In this document: positions 16,736 to 25,445 of the stretch, piece by piece
Layout of the letters: the number at the start of each line of letters is the position of its first letter
Position numbering within the stretch: position 1 is the stretch's first letter
Assembly (NCBI GenBank): GCA_016875165.1
Contig: VGSF01000001.1
Location: 83,097-147,096 of the forward strand
DNA length: 64,000 nt
Direction: 5' to 3'
Source: Deltaproteobacteria bacterium
GTDB taxonomy: Bacteria; Desulfobacterota; SM23-61
Translations under genes and position numbers: made by a program
Notes under the pieces: generated by a model
What the model saw: the letters and a program-made list of their open reading frames with translations, nothing else
Told to the model about the DNA's origin: nothing
The model's database searches: none

Positions 16736-16941
16736 GGAGCCAGGCGGAAGAACGATGCGCGCCTCCAAAATCGGCTGGGCAATAGCCGATTTCACACATT
16801 AGGCCTTGTTTCCGCAAAGAAATCAGCGGGGCGACAATTCTTGGATATCCTGCCTGAATTTTTGAGCAAGCCTCGCCCCGCTCCTTCAAGGTGGAACCAC
16901 CGCCTCATTTTGGAAAGCGCAGCGGTCTTTCCCCTGGCTCC
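16736..16941. repeat. Palindromic element related to family A (copy 6, degenerate)
   Basis: Outer arms GGAGCCAGG and CCTGGCTCC enclose inner pairs AAATCGGCT/AGCCGATTT and AGCGGGGCGA/TCGCCCCGCT. Shared core pieces with other copies are AATCGGCTGGG and GCCTCATTTTG. It occupies most of the spacer 16639-17021 between sucC and sdhB. Confidence 0.6.
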
Positions 16942-17021
16942 CTGGACCGGCTTTGACATATCCTCTTAATTTATGAGACACCACGATAGAAATCTTGGAC
17001 CTTCAACCCCGTAGCCTCCGG

Positions 17022-17720
17022 TTAATATTTCTCGCTTACGACCTTTTTCTTCAGCTCGCCGATGGCCCACGTGGGGTTCAAGGATTTCGGGCAGATGGTG
17101 CAATTGAATATGGTGTGGCACCGCCAGAGCCCATAGCGGCTGTTCAGAATCGGCAGGCGCTCATCCAGTCCCTCCTCCCGGGAGTCGAAAGAAAACCGGT
17201 AGGCTTTAAGCAGAGCTGCCGGTCCCAAAAAGTTGGGATTGGCCCAGTAGGACGGGCAGGACGAGGTGCAGGCTCCACAGAGGATGCACTCATAAGATCC
17301 GTCGATTTTCTTCCGGTCGGCGATGCTTTGATACCGCTCTTTATCCGTGGGAGGTGTGCCGGCGATAAAGTATGGTTTGATGGCTTCGTATTTTTTGTAG
17401 AAGTCCTCCATATCCACGGCCAGGTCTTTAATCACCGGGAAGTGCCTCAGGGGCTCAACTTCCACCGTCCGCCCACCGAGGGATTTTATCTGGGTCTCGC
17501 AGGCCAGGCGGTTTAAGCCATTGATGGTCATGGCGCAGGACCCGCAGATACCGTGGCGGCAGGAGCGGCGGAAGGTGAGGCCGCCGTCCTGTTTCCATTT
17601 GATCTCGTTTAAAGCATCGAGAATGGTCATCCCTTCCTGCGTTTCCACCTGGTAAGATTTGTAATAAGGCTTTTTGTCCTCGTCGGGGTTGTACCGGAAA
17701 ATTTTAAAGGTCTGCGTCAT
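17022..17720 (-). CDS. sdhB: Succinate dehydrogenase/fumarate reductase iron-sulfur subunit
   Basis: 232 residues. CRHGICGSCAMTINGLNRLAC holds the [2Fe-2S] ligands. CILCGACTSSCP and CHTIFNCTICP hold those for the [4Fe-4S] and [3Fe-4S] clusters. It passes electrons between the flavin subunit and the membrane quinone site. AAGGAGC ribosome binding site, 11 bp after sdhA. The direction (succinate oxidation or fumarate reduction) cannot be told from sequence. Confidence 0.94.
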   Translation of the reverse strand: MTQTFKIFRYNPDEDKKPYYKSYQVETQEGMTILDALNEIKWKQDGGLTFRRSCRHGICGSCAMTINGLNRLACETQIKSLGGRTVEVEPLRHFPVIKDLAVDMEDFYKKYEAIKPYFIAGTPPTDKERYQSIADRKKIDGSYECILCGACTSSCPSYWANPNFLGPAALLKAYRFSFDSREEGLDERLPILNSRYGLWRCHTIFNCTICPKSLNPTWAIGELKKKVVSEKY

Positions 17721-17731
17721 TTTTCTGCTCC

Positions 17732-19459
17732 TTAGAATTTTCTTTCCTCAGGCTGGAAACGGGTTACCACCACGGGTTTGTAATCCAGCCGTATTCCGGA
17801 ATCCGTCTTCCAGGCCAGGGTATGCTTCATCCAGTTGGCGTCATCGCGTTTGGGAAAGTCCGTGCGGGAGTGGGCCCCCCGGCTCTCGGTGCGGGCCAGT
17901 CCTCCGACGACAATGGTTTCAACGAAGTCCAGCATGTTGCCCAGCTCGATGGCGTCGAGAAGCTCAGTATTGAAGCGCGGCCCTTTATAACCCACCTCGA
18001 TTTCTTTGAACCGGCCCTGCAGGGATTTAATGATTTCCAGTTGCTTCTTCAGGAGTTTCTCCTCGCGGAAGACCCCGCAGTTTATCATCATGGTTTCTTG
18101 CAGCTCGTCCCGGATGGCTGCCGGGTTTTCTTTTCCTTTTGCTGTTAGCAATCTTTCCAATTTGGCCCTTCCCCTCTCCAGGGCATCCTTGGGAAGATCG
18201 GCTTTCTCAGCCCCTTCCCCGATGAACCTGGCCATGGCCCGGCCAGTTCTTCTTCCGTAAACCGCGCAGTCCATGGTGGAATTACAACCCAGACGGTTCG
18301 CTCCGTGCACCGAAACGCAGGCACATTCCCCGGCCGCATAGAAACCGGTTACCGGCGTGTTTTTGGCGTCCATCACCACCCGCCCGTTCACGTCGGTGGG
18401 AATCCCGCCCATGGCGTAATGGGACGTGGGCAGAATGGGAACAAAGTCGGTAACTGCGTCAATGCCGGAGAACTTCAAAATGAGTTCGTGAATCTGGGGC
18501 AGTTTTTCCATTATGGCCGCACGGCCCAAGTGGCGAAGGTCCAGGTGGACATATCCTTTTCCGCCGATTCCCCGCCCTTCGTTGATCTCCGTCTGAATCG
18601 ACCGGGAGATTACATCCCGCGGAGCCAGTTCCATCTTGGCCGGGGCATATTTCTCCATGAAACGCTTGCCTTCGTTATTGACCAGATACCCTCCTTCTCC
18701 CCGGGCTCCTTCTGTAACTAAAACTCCGGAAGGAAAAAGTCCGGTGGGATGGAATTGGACGAACTCCATATCCTCCAGCGGCAGGCCCGCCTGCAGGACA
18801 ATGGACATACCATCACCCGTGTTGGATAAAGCATTCGTGTTCACTTTCCAGGCCCGGGCATACCCGCCGGTGGCGAACATTACGGCCTTGGCGTGAAAGA
18901 CATGCAGCCCTCCGTTCTGCATGTCCCAGGCCACCACGCCGGTGCAAATATTATTCTCCACCAGGAGATTTAGGACGAAAAACTCGGTGTAGAACCTGAC
19001 GTCGTTCTTCACGCATTGTTCATAGAGGGTATGGAGCATGGCATGGCCGGTGCGGTCCGCGGCATAGCAAGCTCTGCGAATGGGCCCTTTGCCGAGATTG
19101 CTGTAATGCCCGCCGAATTCCCGCTGGGCGATCTTTCCTTCCTCGGTGCGGCTGAACGGACAGCCCATATGTTCCAGCTCATAAGCCACTTCCACGGATT
19201 CCCGGACTAAAATTTCCTGGGCATCCTGATCGCCTAAATAATCCGCCCCTTTCACCGTGTCGAAAAGGTGCCATTCCCAGCTATCCTCTTCCATATTTCC
19301 CAGAGGAGCCGCCGTCCCCCCCTGAGCCGATATGGAATGAGAGCGGGTGGGAAAAACCTTCGAAATAACCGCCGTATTCACGGAGCGGCTGGCCTCTAAG
19401 GCCGCATAAAGGCCGGCAATACCCGCGCCGACGATGACAACCTCATGTTCATGAACCAT
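17732..19459 (-). CDS. sdhA: Succinate dehydrogenase/fumarate reductase flavoprotein subunit
   Basis: 575 residues. [13 protein letters not shown] (11-23) is the FAD dinucleotide-binding motif, and His41 in [11 protein letters not shown] is the covalent FAD attachment site. HPTG and the [14 protein letters not shown] segment line the active site. It catalyses interconversion of succinate and fumarate. GGAGG ribosome binding site. It is separated from the membrane-anchor genes sdhCD by about 600 bp of repeat-bearing DNA, unusual for an operon normally packed tightly. Confidence 0.95.
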   Translation of the reverse strand: MVHEHEVVIVGAGIAGLYAALEASRSVNTAVISKVFPTRSHSISAQGGTAAPLGNMEEDSWEWHLFDTVKGADYLGDQDAQEILVRESVEVAYELEHMGCPFSRTEEGKIAQREFGGHYSNLGKGPIRRACYAADRTGHAMLHTLYEQCVKNDVRFYTEFFVLNLLVENNICTGVVAWDMQNGGLHVFHAKAVMFATGGYARAWKVNTNALSNTGDGMSIVLQAGLPLEDMEFVQFHPTGLFPSGVLVTEGARGEGGYLVNNEGKRFMEKYAPAKMELAPRDVISRSIQTEINEGRGIGGKGYVHLDLRHLGRAAIMEKLPQIHELILKFSGIDAVTDFVPILPTSHYAMGGIPTDVNGRVVMDAKNTPVTGFYAAGECACVSVHGANRLGCNSTMDCAVYGRRTGRAMARFIGEGAEKADLPKDALERGRAKLERLLTAKGKENPAAIRDELQETMMINCGVFREEKLLKKQLEIIKSLQGRFKEIEVGYKGPRFNTELLDAIELGNMLDFVETIVVGGLARTESRGAHSRTDFPKRDDANWMKHTLAWKTDSGIRLDYKPVVVTRFQPEERKF

Positions 19460-20066
19460 TTCTTTCCTCCAGTTTCATCAAAACCTTTAGCTACAGAGGG
19501 CACAGTGCGGCGTAGCCGCAAGCAAAAGAAAGCATTTAGCTTGTAGCCAAATTTTTTCTTAATAGAATTTCAAGATGTTGCACGTTAGTAGTACAGAGAC
19601 CACAGCGGTAATAGAAATTCTAAATAATTTCAAATGACCAAAATTGATGAATTCGTAAAAAGTCCTGTTCTTGTCATTGCGAGGAGTTCCGCATTGGCGG
19701 GACGACGAAGCAATCTTGTATTTTCGGGCACTTATAAAAACGAGATTGCTTCGCTTTCGCTCGCAATTGTATAGGAAATTCCTTTTTGGACACGGATGTA
19801 CACAGATTATCAGGATAAACTAAAAACAATAATTATCTGCGGTTATCTGCGTAAATCTGCGTCCTATAAAATTTTGAATTTAGGATTTCTTTGTAATTTG
19901 CTTTCTCTCTGTACGCCTCTCGTTCAAACTCTGAAAACTCTGTTAAGATTTTTTAAAAAGAATTTTATCGGGATTTATTTACGTTCATCTGTCTTAGAAG
20001 TTTTTTGTTCTAAAATTTTAGTTATAGCTCTGTGGTCTCTTTGTCCTCTGTGGCAAATTATTTGCC
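19460..20066. other. 607-bp spacer inside the sdh operon
   Basis: Holds a short palindromic repeat (separate entry, 19673-19769), CACAGAG/CTCTGTGG-type microrepeats near 19490-19510 and 20030-20055, and AT-rich sequence with no supported gene. It separates sdhD from sdhA. Confidence 0.5.
19673..19769. repeat. Palindromic repeat D, copy 2
   Basis: GTCATTGCGAGGAG, then GACGACGAAGCAATCTTG, then CGAGATTGCTTCG: the reverse of the copy at 7422-7530, including the preceding CGTAAAAAGTCCTGTTCTT shared by both. Confidence 0.7.
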
Positions 20067-20396
20067 TTAAGTACCAAAAGGCACTATGGTAACAACACCC
20101 AAAATAAAAAATACCAGCCCGACCACCCAGGCTAACCCGTACAGGGAAATCCGGATCCAGTGGGTGCGCACGTAATCCTCAACCAGCAACCAGAAACCCA
20201 TCAAGATATGGTAGAGGAGCAAGACCACAAAAGCCAAATGCAAGACCTTCCAGGTTGGGCTTCCCAGGTCAACAGTTGAAATCCCAAAATGGATCGCCCC
20301 TAAGTGGATAAATAAAATGATGGCAATGAGAATCCCGGAGATTCTCTGGAACAGCCAGTGAAATGCGCCATTACCGCTCGACGTTTGATAGGCCAT
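20067..20396 (-). CDS. sdhD: Succinate dehydrogenase membrane anchor subunit D
   Basis: 109 residues, three transmembrane helices. HWLFQRISGILIAIILFIHL matches the family motif with the quinone-site Arg/Ser, and the later HLAFVVLLLYHILMGFWLL contains histidines suitable as heme b ligands. Short relative to E. coli SdhD-type anchors but normal for this two-anchor type. GGAGGGGAG ribosome binding site. 13 bp after sdhC. Confidence 0.82.
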   Translation of the reverse strand: MAYQTSSGNGAFHWLFQRISGILIAIILFIHLGAIHFGISTVDLGSPTWKVLHLAFVVLLLYHILMGFWLLVEDYVRTHWIRISLYGLAWVVGLVFFILGVVTIVPFGT

Positions 20397-20409
20397 TTTC
20401 TCTCCCCTC

Positions 20410-20727
20410 CTACAGAGCTGTTAGGGTGACCACGTAAACAATCCCCCCAATACCCATCATCACCCAGAAAAGCTTTTTGTGGTAGAGGGCTCCGTTGCCG
20501 AAATCCACGATCAATTCGCGCACTCCGTTTAAGGTATGGTAGATTAAGAAGGCCATGAGGATGACTACCACCGCCTTGGCGTTTAAAAAATTCCTAAGCC
20601 CCTCAAACCCGCCATATTTCATGCCGAATTGTCCCAGGATATGGAGCAATAGGTAAATGCCCACAGCCGCTCCGGTGATACGGTGCAGCAGCCAGGCAGT
20701 CGCTCCTGTTTGCCAACGATAAAGCAT
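20410..20727 (-). CDS. sdhC: Succinate dehydrogenase cytochrome b556-type subunit C
   Basis: 105 residues with three hydrophobic helices. AWLLHRITGAAVGIYLLLHI is the SdhC signature (HR.TG...Y...H), with His residues fit for heme b binding, and YHTLNGVRELIVDFG is a typical second motif. It anchors SdhAB to the membrane and forms part of the quinone site. AAAGGAG ribosome binding site. First gene of sdhCDAB, preceded by 615 bp of repeats after the fumarase genes. Confidence 0.86.
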   Translation of the reverse strand: MLYRWQTGATAWLLHRITGAAVGIYLLLHILGQFGMKYGGFEGLRNFLNAKAVVVILMAFLIYHTLNGVRELIVDFGNGALYHKKLFWVMMGIGGIVYVVTLTAL

Positions 20728-20890
20728 TGCTTTTCTCCTTTAAATTATTTCACCGCAGAGAGCGCAGAGAACACCGAGAAAAAACTCTAAATTCGAATAT
20801 CGAATCCCGCGAAACGCGGGGCTAAGCAAATACAAAATTCAAATTTCCCAAACCAAAACTTATAAAATATTTTTTACTTTTGGTTAATTT

Positions 20891-21075
20891 TGATGGTCTC
20901 GTAAAAAGTCTTCACTGAGCCTGCCCCGGAATGTCTTAATCCGGGGGTGAAAACCGGAGTCCAGAGATTTGATAAGTCCTTGAAATAACTGGATTCCGGC
21001 TGTAGTTTACCCCGTACTTGATACGGGGCCGGAATGACGGAGAAAGGGGCTTTCGGATTTTTTACGAGATTATCA
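20891..21075. repeat. Repeat element C, copy 1
   Basis: Ends TGATGGTCTCGTAAAAAGTC and TTTTTTACGAGATTATCA are inverted. The core has GAAAACCGGAGTCCAG, AACTGGATTCCGGC, and the hairpin CCCCGTACTTGATACGGGG. Other copies start at 24257, 30781, 42567, 48318 and 57155. Confidence 0.8.
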
Positions 21076-21085
21076 ATTTTATTCT

Positions 21086-21279
21086 GAGCTTCTTGCAAAA
21101 GTCCGTAATTTACCCTTCGACAGGCTCAGGGTGAACGGGCTTAGGTTGAAATTATTTAGTTTTTCCGTTCGTGGTGAGCCCTTCGACTCACCGTTCGCCC
21201 TGAGGTTCTCGAAGGGTGAACGGTTCGCTCAGGACAAGCTTGTCGAACCACAAAAAAATACTTTTGCAAGAGCCTCTTC
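21086..21279. repeat. Repeat element E, copy 2
   Basis: GAGCTTCTTGCAAAAGTCC at one end and ACTTTTGCAAGAGCCTC at the other, with internal CCCTTCGACAGGCTCAGGG and CCTTCGAGAACC-like hairpins. It is the reverse of the copy at 13598-13728 with an extra 60 bp. With element C and CTCTGCG-type microrepeats near 20750 and 21300 it fills the spacer 20728-21342. Confidence 0.7.
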
Positions 21280-21342
21280 TATTTATAGTTTAGAATTTCT
21301 ATAACCTCTGCGTTCTCCGCGTGCTCTGCGGTGAATATTTTT

Positions 21343-21897
21343 TTACCGGGCGTATTGCTCCATCCCCTGCTGATACAGGTCGTTTCCTTCCGTATCGTTA
21401 ACTACGATCACCGGGAAATCTTCCACTTCCAGCCGGCTGATGGCTTCCGGGCCGAGATCATCGTAGGCCACCACTTCCGCTTTCTTGATGGCCTTGGCCA
21501 GAAGCGCCCCGGCTCCGCCCGTGGCGGCAAAGTACACGGCTTTGTATTTCTTCATGGCCTCGATGACTTCTTTTTTGCGCATGCCCTTGCCGATCATTCC
21601 TTTGAGGCCGATCTCCATCAGCCTGGGCGAAAAAGCGTCCATGCGGCCGCTGGTTGTCGGACCAGCCGAACCTATGGCCTGGCCTGGCTTGGCCGGGGCA
21701 GGACCCACATAATAAATCACCTGTCCTTTAAGGTCAACGGGAAGGGGTTTCCCTTCCTTAAGAAGATCAAAGAGCCTTTTGTGGGCTGCGTCCCTACCGG
21801 TATAGATCACGCCGGTAAGCAAGACCTTGTCGCCGGCTTTCAGCTTTTCTACGTCAGAGTCGGAAAGGGGGGTTTTTAATCGAATCGTTGCGCTCAT
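21343..21897 (-). CDS. Class I fumarate hydratase, beta subunit (C-terminal catalytic part)
   Basis: 184 residues matching the FumB/TtdB half of the oxygen-sensitive [4Fe-4S] fumarases: LLTGVIYTGRDAAHKR, YYVGPAPAKPGQAIGSAGPT and GRMDAF are the recognised segments. With the alpha subunit it hydrates fumarate to malate. GGGAGGAG ribosome binding site; 16 bp after the alpha gene. L-tartrate dehydratase is the main alternative, but the TCA-type neighbours favour fumarase. Confidence 0.88.
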   Translation of the reverse strand: MSATIRLKTPLSDSDVEKLKAGDKVLLTGVIYTGRDAAHKRLFDLLKEGKPLPVDLKGQVIYYVGPAPAKPGQAIGSAGPTTSGRMDAFSPRLMEIGLKGMIGKGMRKKEVIEAMKKYKAVYFAATGGAGALLAKAIKKAEVVAYDDLGPEAISRLEVEDFPVIVVNDTEGNDLYQQGMEQYAR

Positions 21898-21913
21898 GGT
21901 TTCATCTCCTCCC

Positions 21914-22753
21914 TCAGATTACGGCTTCTTTATGCCGGTGGGCATGGCAGTTGATGTTGACCGCCATAGGGAAGCTGGCGATGTGGCAAGGAATCATCTC
22001 CACATGCACGGCCAGGGCCGTGAAACGTCCTCCCAGTCCCTGTGGCCCGATTCCCAGGTTGTTGATGCGGGTCAAAAGTTCCTCCTCCAGGGCGGCCAGC
22101 TTAGGGTCGGGGTTCTTCTCCCCCAGAGGGCGCAGCAGGGCTTTCTTGGCGATCAGAGCTGTCTGCTCAAACGTTCCTCCAATGCCCACTCCAACCACAA
22201 TCGGAGGACAGGGATTGGATCCGGCCTGCTTTACCCACTCCACCACCCGGTTTTTTAAGCCTTCAAGGCCATCGGAAGGGCTAAGCATTGTCACCACGGA
22301 CATGTTTTCACTGCCCCCGCCTTTGGGTGCGACCGTAATTTTGACTTTGTCTCCGGGGACGATCTCCACATGGATGACCGCCGGAGTATTATCCTTAGTG
22401 TTGGCCCGGCTAAAACAATGGCAGGCAGATTTTCTTAAATACCCCTCCTGGTATCCCTGTTTTACTCCTTCGTTAATGGCCGCGTTGAAGTCTCCCCCGG
22501 CGATGTGAACTTCCTGGCCCAGCTCCACGAAAACCACGGCCAGGCCGGTATCCTGGCAGATGGCCACCTGTTCCTCCCGGGCGATGCGGGCATTTTCTTT
22601 GAGCTGCTCGAAGACCTCTTTCCCCACGGGAGACTCTTCCATCTTCTCCGCCCGGTCAAAAGCCGCCAGCACATCTTCCCCCAAATAGAGATTGGCATCT
22701 ATACAGAGGCTTTTCACCACTTTTGCGATTTCACTGGCGTGAATCTCTCTCAT
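21914..22753 (-). CDS. Class I fumarate hydratase, alpha subunit (Fe-S part)
   Basis: 279 residues. AICQDTGLAVVFVELGQEV carries the first cluster cysteine, with further cysteines in SACHCFSRANTKDNTPA and GSNPCPPIVVGVGIGGT, expected to bind the catalytic [4Fe-4S] cluster. Heterodimeric organisation, with separate beta gene just downstream, is usual in anaerobes and archaea. GGAGG ribosome binding site. It sits between malic enzyme and sdhC, linking succinate oxidation to malate. Confidence 0.9.
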   Translation of the reverse strand: MREIHASEIAKVVKSLCIDANLYLGEDVLAAFDRAEKMEESPVGKEVFEQLKENARIAREEQVAICQDTGLAVVFVELGQEVHIAGGDFNAAINEGVKQGYQEGYLRKSACHCFSRANTKDNTPAVIHVEIVPGDKVKITVAPKGGGSENMSVVTMLSPSDGLEGLKNRVVEWVKQAGSNPCPPIVVGVGIGGTFEQTALIAKKALLRPLGEKNPDPKLAALEEELLTRINNLGIGPQGLGGRFTALAVHVEMIPCHIASFPMAVNINCHAHRHKEAVI

Positions 22754-22868
22754 CGTATCCTCCTTCCAAAACCAAAAGAGTCTTTTGGGGACCCTGCAGG
22801 TTTTTAAACTTCTTCGCTGGCAACTGCCTTTCAGGGTCCCCGATAGCTTTTTTGCTCCATTCCTCTGT

Positions 22869-24203
22869 TTATTCGCTATATGAAGGAATCAGCCCCTTTT
22901 CCATCAGGACCTGGGTTTCCAGGCGGGCCCGGCGGATCTTATCCGAGGCGATCTCGAATAGCTTCTCTTTGGGTAATGTGATCCGGGCCACTTTCTGTTC
23001 TATGGCTTTCAGGGCCACTGCTACTGCTTGCCTCGGAAAGACCTCCCATTCATTCATTGTGGGCAGCAGGTAATCTTTTCTGAGGCCTTTGTCTTCGGCG
23101 CACTTAGCCAGCTCCACGGCTGACTCAATGCACATTTCATCGGTGATGGTCGTGGCCATGACATCCAGGGTGCCGCGGAAAATGGCCGGGAAGCATAGGG
23201 AATTATTCACCTGATTGGGGAAATCGGACCGTCCGGTGGCAATTACCTGGGCTCCCGCTTCCTCAGCTTCCCAGGGGTAGATCTCGGGGATAGGGTTGGC
23301 GCAGGCAAAGACGATGGCATCTTTGGCCATCTTCTTTACCCATTCCTTCTTGATCACATCTGGGCCGGGTTTGGCCAAACCGACGACGGCGTCCGCTCCT
23401 TCCATGGCTTCGGCAATGCTGCCTTTGCGCTGTTCTTCATTAGTGATCTGGCAGAAGTGCAATTTTTCCTTGTAATCCTTGGTTATATCCGTTCTCCCCT
23501 TGTGCAGCGTCCCTTTCGAGTCCACCAGGATGATCTTCCGGGGATCCACGCCATAGCCGACCATGACCCGAATGGTGGCAATATTCGCTGCTCCAGAACC
23601 GATCAAGGCAATGCGGGCCTTTCGGAAATCTTTGCCTACAATCTTGAAAGCGTTGATCAACCCGGCCAGGGTCACGGCCGCAGTCCCCTGCTGGTCATCG
23701 TGCCAGACTGGAATCTTGGCTTCCTTGCGCAAAGTATCCAGGATGTAAAAGCACTTGGGCTGGGAGAGATCTTCCAAATTAATTCCACCGAAGCAAGGGG
23801 AGATGATCTTTACGGTCTTGATGATTTCATCCGGGTCTTTGGTATCCAGCGTAACAGGCCAGGCATCTACTCCGCCCAGATATTTGAACAGGATAGCTTT
23901 CCCCTCCATGACGGGGATGGCCGCCTCAGGACCTATGTCCCCCAGCCCCAAAACTCTGGTTCCATCGGAAACGACGGCAATCATGTTGGCTTTATTGGTA
24001 TGCTCAAAGACCTTCTCCGGGTGAGCCTCAATGTCCCGGCAGGCGGCGGCTACGCCGGGGGTGTACCAGATGGCAAAGTCATCGAAGCTGCGCACCGCAC
24101 ATTTCAGCGTGGAGGCGATTTTACCTCTGTAAAAAGGATGCATTTTCAAAGCATCCGCCGATGGTTTCTTTGATTTTTCTAATAATTGCTCCTTGGTCAG
24201 CAT
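22869..24203 (-). CDS. NAD(P)-dependent malic enzyme
   Basis: 444 residues, the length of malic enzymes lacking the C-terminal phosphotransacetylase-like domain. YTPGVAAACRDIE, SDGTRVLGLGDIGPEA and FKYLGGVDAWPVTLDT contain the catalytic Tyr/Lys and metal-binding acidic residues, and IALIGSGAANIA is the dinucleotide-binding loop. It decarboxylates malate to pyruvate with NAD(P) reduction, or the reverse. No malate dehydrogenase gene is seen in the window, so this enzyme may be the malate exit of the cluster. GGAGG ribosome binding site. Confidence 0.92.
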   Translation of the reverse strand: MLTKEQLLEKSKKPSADALKMHPFYRGKIASTLKCAVRSFDDFAIWYTPGVAAACRDIEAHPEKVFEHTNKANMIAVVSDGTRVLGLGDIGPEAAIPVMEGKAILFKYLGGVDAWPVTLDTKDPDEIIKTVKIISPCFGGINLEDLSQPKCFYILDTLRKEAKIPVWHDDQQGTAAVTLAGLINAFKIVGKDFRKARIALIGSGAANIATIRVMVGYGVDPRKIILVDSKGTLHKGRTDITKDYKEKLHFCQITNEEQRKGSIAEAMEGADAVVGLAKPGPDVIKKEWVKKMAKDAIVFACANPIPEIYPWEAEEAGAQVIATGRSDFPNQVNNSLCFPAIFRGTLDVMATTITDEMCIESAVELAKCAEDKGLRKDYLLPTMNEWEVFPRQAVAVALKAIEQKVARITLPKEKLFEIASDKIRRARLETQVLMEKGLIPSYSE

Positions 24204-24256
24204 TTCTTCCTCCTTGGTTTTCTTTACGGCAGTTTATGGGTTATCGTTGTTAATTT

Positions 24257-24437
24257 TGATGGTCTCGTAAAAAGTCGTCGCTCCGGCCTGCCTGTGCCTG
24301 GCAGACAGGTGAAAACCGGAGTCCAGATGTTTGATAACTACTTGAAATAACTGGATTCCGGCTGGAGTTTACCCCGTACTTGATACGGGGCCGGAATGAC
24401 AGAAAAATGCTTTTTGTGACTTTTTACGAGACTATCA
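24257..24437. repeat. Repeat element C, copy 2
   Basis: TGATGGTCTCGTAAAAAGTC to GACTTTTTACGAGACTATCA, with CTGCCTGTGCCTGGCAGACAG, GGAGTCCAG, AACTGGATTCCGGC and CCCCGTACTTGATACGGGG inside. It occupies the spacer between malic enzyme and methylmalonyl-CoA epimerase. Confidence 0.8.
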
Positions 24438-24474
24438 TTTTTGAATCTTAAATGTTGAATTTTGAATTTTCTTC

Positions 24475-24876
24475 TTACCTTTCACTCAATTCCAGGAGTA
24501 CCCCATTTGTCGATTTGGGATGGATGAAAGCGATCTTGGCTCCCCCCGCTCCCCGCCTTGGTTTTTCGTCAATCAGTCTTATTCCCTTCTCTTTCAGTTC
24601 TTTTAAGGCTTCTTCGATATTATCCACCCGTAAGGCAATGTGCTGAATGCCTTCTCCCCGGCTTTCGATGAACTTGGCAATCGCGCCCTCGGGGCTGGTG
24701 GATTCCAGAATCTCCAGCTCACTCTCCCCCACCGGCAAAAAAGCGGTCGTGGCTTTCTGCTCTTCCACCGTTTCCCTTCCGGTAATTTGCAATCCCAGGA
24801 TCGCGCTCCAGAAAGGAGCTACCTGCTCGATGGACTTCGCGGCAATTCCGATGTGATCAATTTTTAATATTTTCAT
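24475..24876 (-). CDS. mce: Methylmalonyl-CoA epimerase
   Basis: 133 residues of the glyoxalase/VOC fold. KIDHIGIAAKSIEQ (metal His), ESTSPEGAIAKFI, HIALRVDNIEEAL (metal His) and the C-terminal NGVLLELSE (metal Glu) are in the expected order. It interconverts the (R) and (S) forms of methylmalonyl-CoA between carboxylation and mutase steps. It lies 3' of the mutase subunit genes, as is common. Confidence 0.92.
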   Translation of the reverse strand: MKILKIDHIGIAAKSIEQVAPFWSAILGLQITGRETVEEQKATTAFLPVGESELEILESTSPEGAIAKFIESRGEGIQHIALRVDNIEEALKELKEKGIRLIDEKPRRGAGGAKIAFIHPKSTNGVLLELSER

Positions 24877-24986
24877 CCTCTTCCTCTCCCTTAATTAAGG
24901 CCCAAGGTACACGGGACAAAGCGTAAGGAAAATTTTTTTCCCTGCGCCTTGCGTCTTTCTCCTTTCGCTTATTGTCCATTGCCTTC

Positions 24987-25382
24987 CTATTTTACATTTT
25001 CCTTCACAAACTTCACGATCGCCTCCGTCGGAGTTCCTGGCCCGAAGATCTCCGCAATCCCCAGGGCTTTCAGGCCGGGAACATCTTCCTCCGGAATGAC
25101 CCCGCCTCCTAAAACCAGCAGGTCTTGTACTCCCCGCTCCCGCAATAAATCTATTACTCTGGGGAACAGGTAATCATGAGCTCCGGATAAAATGCTCATC
25201 AGGAGCGCATCCACATCTTCCTGCACGACTGCCGAAACAATCCGTTCCGGCGTCTGCCGCAAACCCGTGTAAATCACTTCCATGCCAGCATCTCGAAGTG
25301 CCCGGGCTATTACTTTGGCCCCGCGGTCATGCCCATCCAGACCAGGCTTGGCCACCAATACCCTTATCTTCCTCTCGGCCAT
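24987..25382 (-). CDS. mcmA2: Methylmalonyl-CoA mutase, B12-binding small subunit
   Basis: 131 residues. [20 protein letters not shown] contains the DxHxxG cobalamin motif with His18 as lower ligand, and SILSGAH is the second B12-loop element. [10 protein letters not shown] is also conserved. It forms the cobalamin-binding part of a two-subunit mutase. GGAGG ribosome binding site; 63 bp after the large subunit, a gap holding an EcoRI-site-like CAGAATTC microrepeat. Confidence 0.92.
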   Translation of the reverse strand: MAERKIRVLVAKPGLDGHDRGAKVIARALRDAGMEVIYTGLRQTPERIVSAVVQEDVDALLMSILSGAHDYLFPRVIDLLRERGVQDLLVLGGGVIPEEDVPGLKALGIAEIFGPGTPTEAIVKFVKENVK

Positions 25383-25445
25383 CTTGCCACCTCCAGTAAA
25401 AACGACAGAATTCAGAATTCTGTATTCTGACTTCTGACTCCTCTT

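Noticed and set aside
25383..25445. Possible B12 riboswitch near the mutase genes
   Set aside because: The 63-bp gap is too short and lacks a B12-box-like sequence; none was seen upstream of the regulator either.
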